Shown: piece after piece, positions 62,815 to 64,000 of the stretch
Numbering within the stretch: the stretch's first letter is position 1
Layout: each line of letters begins with the position of its first letter
NCBI GenBank assembly: GCA_964557295.1
Contig: CAZKZP010000001.1
Coordinates: 100,283 to 164,282 of the forward strand
Direction: 5' to 3'
DNA from: JBFMHP01 sp964557295
GTDB taxonomy: Bacteria > Pseudomonadota > Gammaproteobacteria > RBG-16-57-12
Length of the DNA stretch: 64,000 nt
Notes under the pieces: model-generated
What the model was told of the DNA's origin: nothing
Seen by the model: only the letters and a program-made list of their open reading frames with translations
The model's database searches: none
Made by a program: the position numbers and the translations under genes

Positions 62815-63986
62815 GCGCTCTCGTCGGAAAAATAGAGTTTGCCGCGATTGTAAAGCTTGCACAGGAAATCGACGGCCGAGGCTTCGGTGAGCAGCGCTTC
62901 GAGCGTCCGCCCGTCAAACTGGTATTGATCGCATAGCCGCGCCGCCAACTCGATCCGTTGCGCGGTGAGCGGGTATTCCTCGCCGTCGATGTACAACCAC
63001 GCCTCGCAGCTGGTCCCGCGCACGAAGTTGAAGCGGCTGTATTCGCTGCGCCGGAGCGTGGCGCCTTGCTGGAGCTGTTTGAGCCATTGCCGCGGGGTGA
63101 GGGTGTGATCGTGCGACAGCAGTTCCGCGCAGCCCTTGGGCTCGGTGATGAAACATCCGAACCAGCGCGCGATCGCGGTGTCATCCAGGGGCAATTCGCG
63201 GATGAGGCGCGCGACGCGCGCGATCATCTCAGCGTCGATCTCGCCGCTGTGGCGCGCTTGCTGGAGCCCCTCGGTGGCGAGATAGCGGTGCGGCGGCAGT
63301 TTGCCGATTTGATCCTCCAAATAGCTGGCGAGCAATTCGGCCTGGCCGAGGGCGCGATAACCCACCGAGTAGGTGATGCTCTCGCCCAGCGCAATGCCGT
63401 AATGCGCCACGCCGGGCGGCAGATACAGCATGTCGCCGGGTTCGAGCACCCAATCGTGCTCGGCCGCAAACGATTGCATGATGCGCAGGTCGATGCCGGG
63501 AATGTAGTTGTCTTCCACAATCGGTTGCGTGTTGATGCGCCAGCGCTTTTGGCCCTCGACCTGGAGCAGGAAGACATCGTAGTAATCGTAATGCGGTCCC
63601 ACGGTGCCCTGATCCGGCGCGTAGCTGATCATCACATCATCGAGCAGGCAACTGGGGATGAAATCGAAATAGCTGATCAGCTCGGCGAGTTCCGGGAGGT
63701 GCTTGTTGGCCTCCTGCACCAGCAGGGTCCAGTGGGTCGGCGGGAGGGCGAGAAAATCCTCTTCGCCGAACGGGCCGCGCTTGAGTTGCCAGGGACGCTC
63801 GCCGCGCTCTTGCACCAGCCGTGATTCGACGTGTTCCTCGCAGGCCAGCCCCGCCAGTTCGTCGGCGGCGATCAGCGAGGTGAAGCCGGGCAAGGCGCCG
63901 CGGATCAACAGGGGTTTTTTCTGCCAGTAGTCTTTCAGGAATTCATCGGGGCGCAGGCCGCCGAGCAGGGTGGGGGGGATGTGCAT
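62811..63986 (-). CDS. roxA: Ribosomal oxygenase RoxA (YcfD-like, JmjC cupin)
   Basis: A 2-oxoglutarate/Fe(II) oxygenase of the bacterial ROX group; E. coli YcfD hydroxylates an arginine of ribosomal protein L16. The 391-residue protein has the JmjC facial triad as His-x-Asp in TVGPHYDYYDVFLLQ and the distal His in PPGVAHYGIAL, a helical dimerisation region and a C-terminal winged helix. Length is close to E. coli (373). It is first of the minus-strand cluster and may begin or continue upstream of the window's right edge. Confidence 0.92.
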   Translation of the reverse strand: MHIPPTLLGGLRPDEFLKDYWQKKPLLIRGALPGFTSLIAADELAGLACEEHVESRLVQERGERPWQLKRGPFGEEDFLALPPTHWTLLVQEANKHLPELAELISYFDFIPSCLLDDVMISYAPDQGTVGPHYDYYDVFLLQVEGQKRWRINTQPIVEDNYIPGIDLRIMQSFAAEHDWVLEPGDMLYLPPGVAHYGIALGESITYSVGYRALGQAELLASYLEDQIGKLPPHRYLATEGLQQARHSGEIDAEMIARVARLIRELPLDDTAIARWFGCFITEPKGCAELLSHDHTLTPRQWLKQLQQGATLRRSEYSRFNFVRGTSCEAWLYIDGEEYPLTAQRIELAARLCDQYQFDGRTLEALLTEASAVDFLCKLYNRGKLYFSDESA

Positions 63987-64000
63987 GGGTCGTTCATCAC

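Overview
The window reads as a draft (metagenome-style) chromosome segment from a gammaproteobacterium. It is GC-rich, almost fully coding, and keeps several gene orders that are hallmarks of that class: nadB divergent from rpoE-rseA-rseB-rseC-degP followed by lepA-lepB-DUF4845-rnc-era-recO-pdxJ-acpS; initiator tRNA-rimP-nusA-infB-rbfA-truB-rpsO-pnp; and rsgA / orn-queG-nnr-tsaE-amiC-mutL. A sdhCDAB-sdhE-ygfX cluster and a RoxA/YcfD-type ribosomal oxygenase agree with this. I cannot place the organism below class from sequence alone. Five runs of exactly ten N mark scaffold joins (in pnp twice, at the 3' end of an APH/P-loop kinase gene, in a dinG-type helicase gene and in mutL). The frame changes across them are assembly artefacts rather than mutations.

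Layout. 1-8.6 kb: end of lysS, an HDOD gene, ygfZ, the succinate dehydrogenase operon with its flavinylation factor, and nadB. 8.7-13.1 kb: the envelope stress sigma factor with its regulators and a periplasmic protease, preceded by a sigma-E-like promoter that suggests autoregulation. 13.2-19.7 kb: translation, secretion, RNA and DNA maintenance genes, overlapping or closely packed. 19.8-28.4 kb: initiator tRNA and the nusA-infB-pnp transcription/translation operon. 28.4-31.9 kb: accessory stretch with a SEC-C-type gene split by an in-frame stop and a 776-residue lipoprotein made of twelve 47-residue beta-propeller-like repeats. 32.0-36.0 kb: a redox and sensing operon (cytochrome b, SHP-type cytochrome, diheme cytochrome, PepSY protein, PhoP/PhoQ-like pair) preceded by two copies of a TTTCAG-N5-TTTCAG direct repeat. 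36.2-45 kb: OmpA-like lipoprotein, kinase fusion, a non-coding 265-bp nested inverted-repeat element, HD-GYP protein, helicase, tsaB and a pentapeptide-repeat lipoprotein. 45-57 kb: rsgA, M48 protease, orn, a PDC sensor protein, queG, nnr, tsaE, amidase, mutL, with REP-like palindromes. 57-64 kb: small accessory genes, including a 50-residue ORF and a Fur-box-preceded small gene, a c-type cytochrome, and a tightly overlapping pseudouridine synthase/lipoprotein/GNAT/RoxA cluster on the minus strand.

No CRISPR array, prophage, transposase or rRNA gene was seen. The most unusual items are the cytochrome/two-component operon with its repeat operators, the nested inverted-repeat element, the U1-U72 initiator tRNA, the stop-split SEC-C gene, and the two small genes around 58.7-59.4 kb, one under a Fur box.
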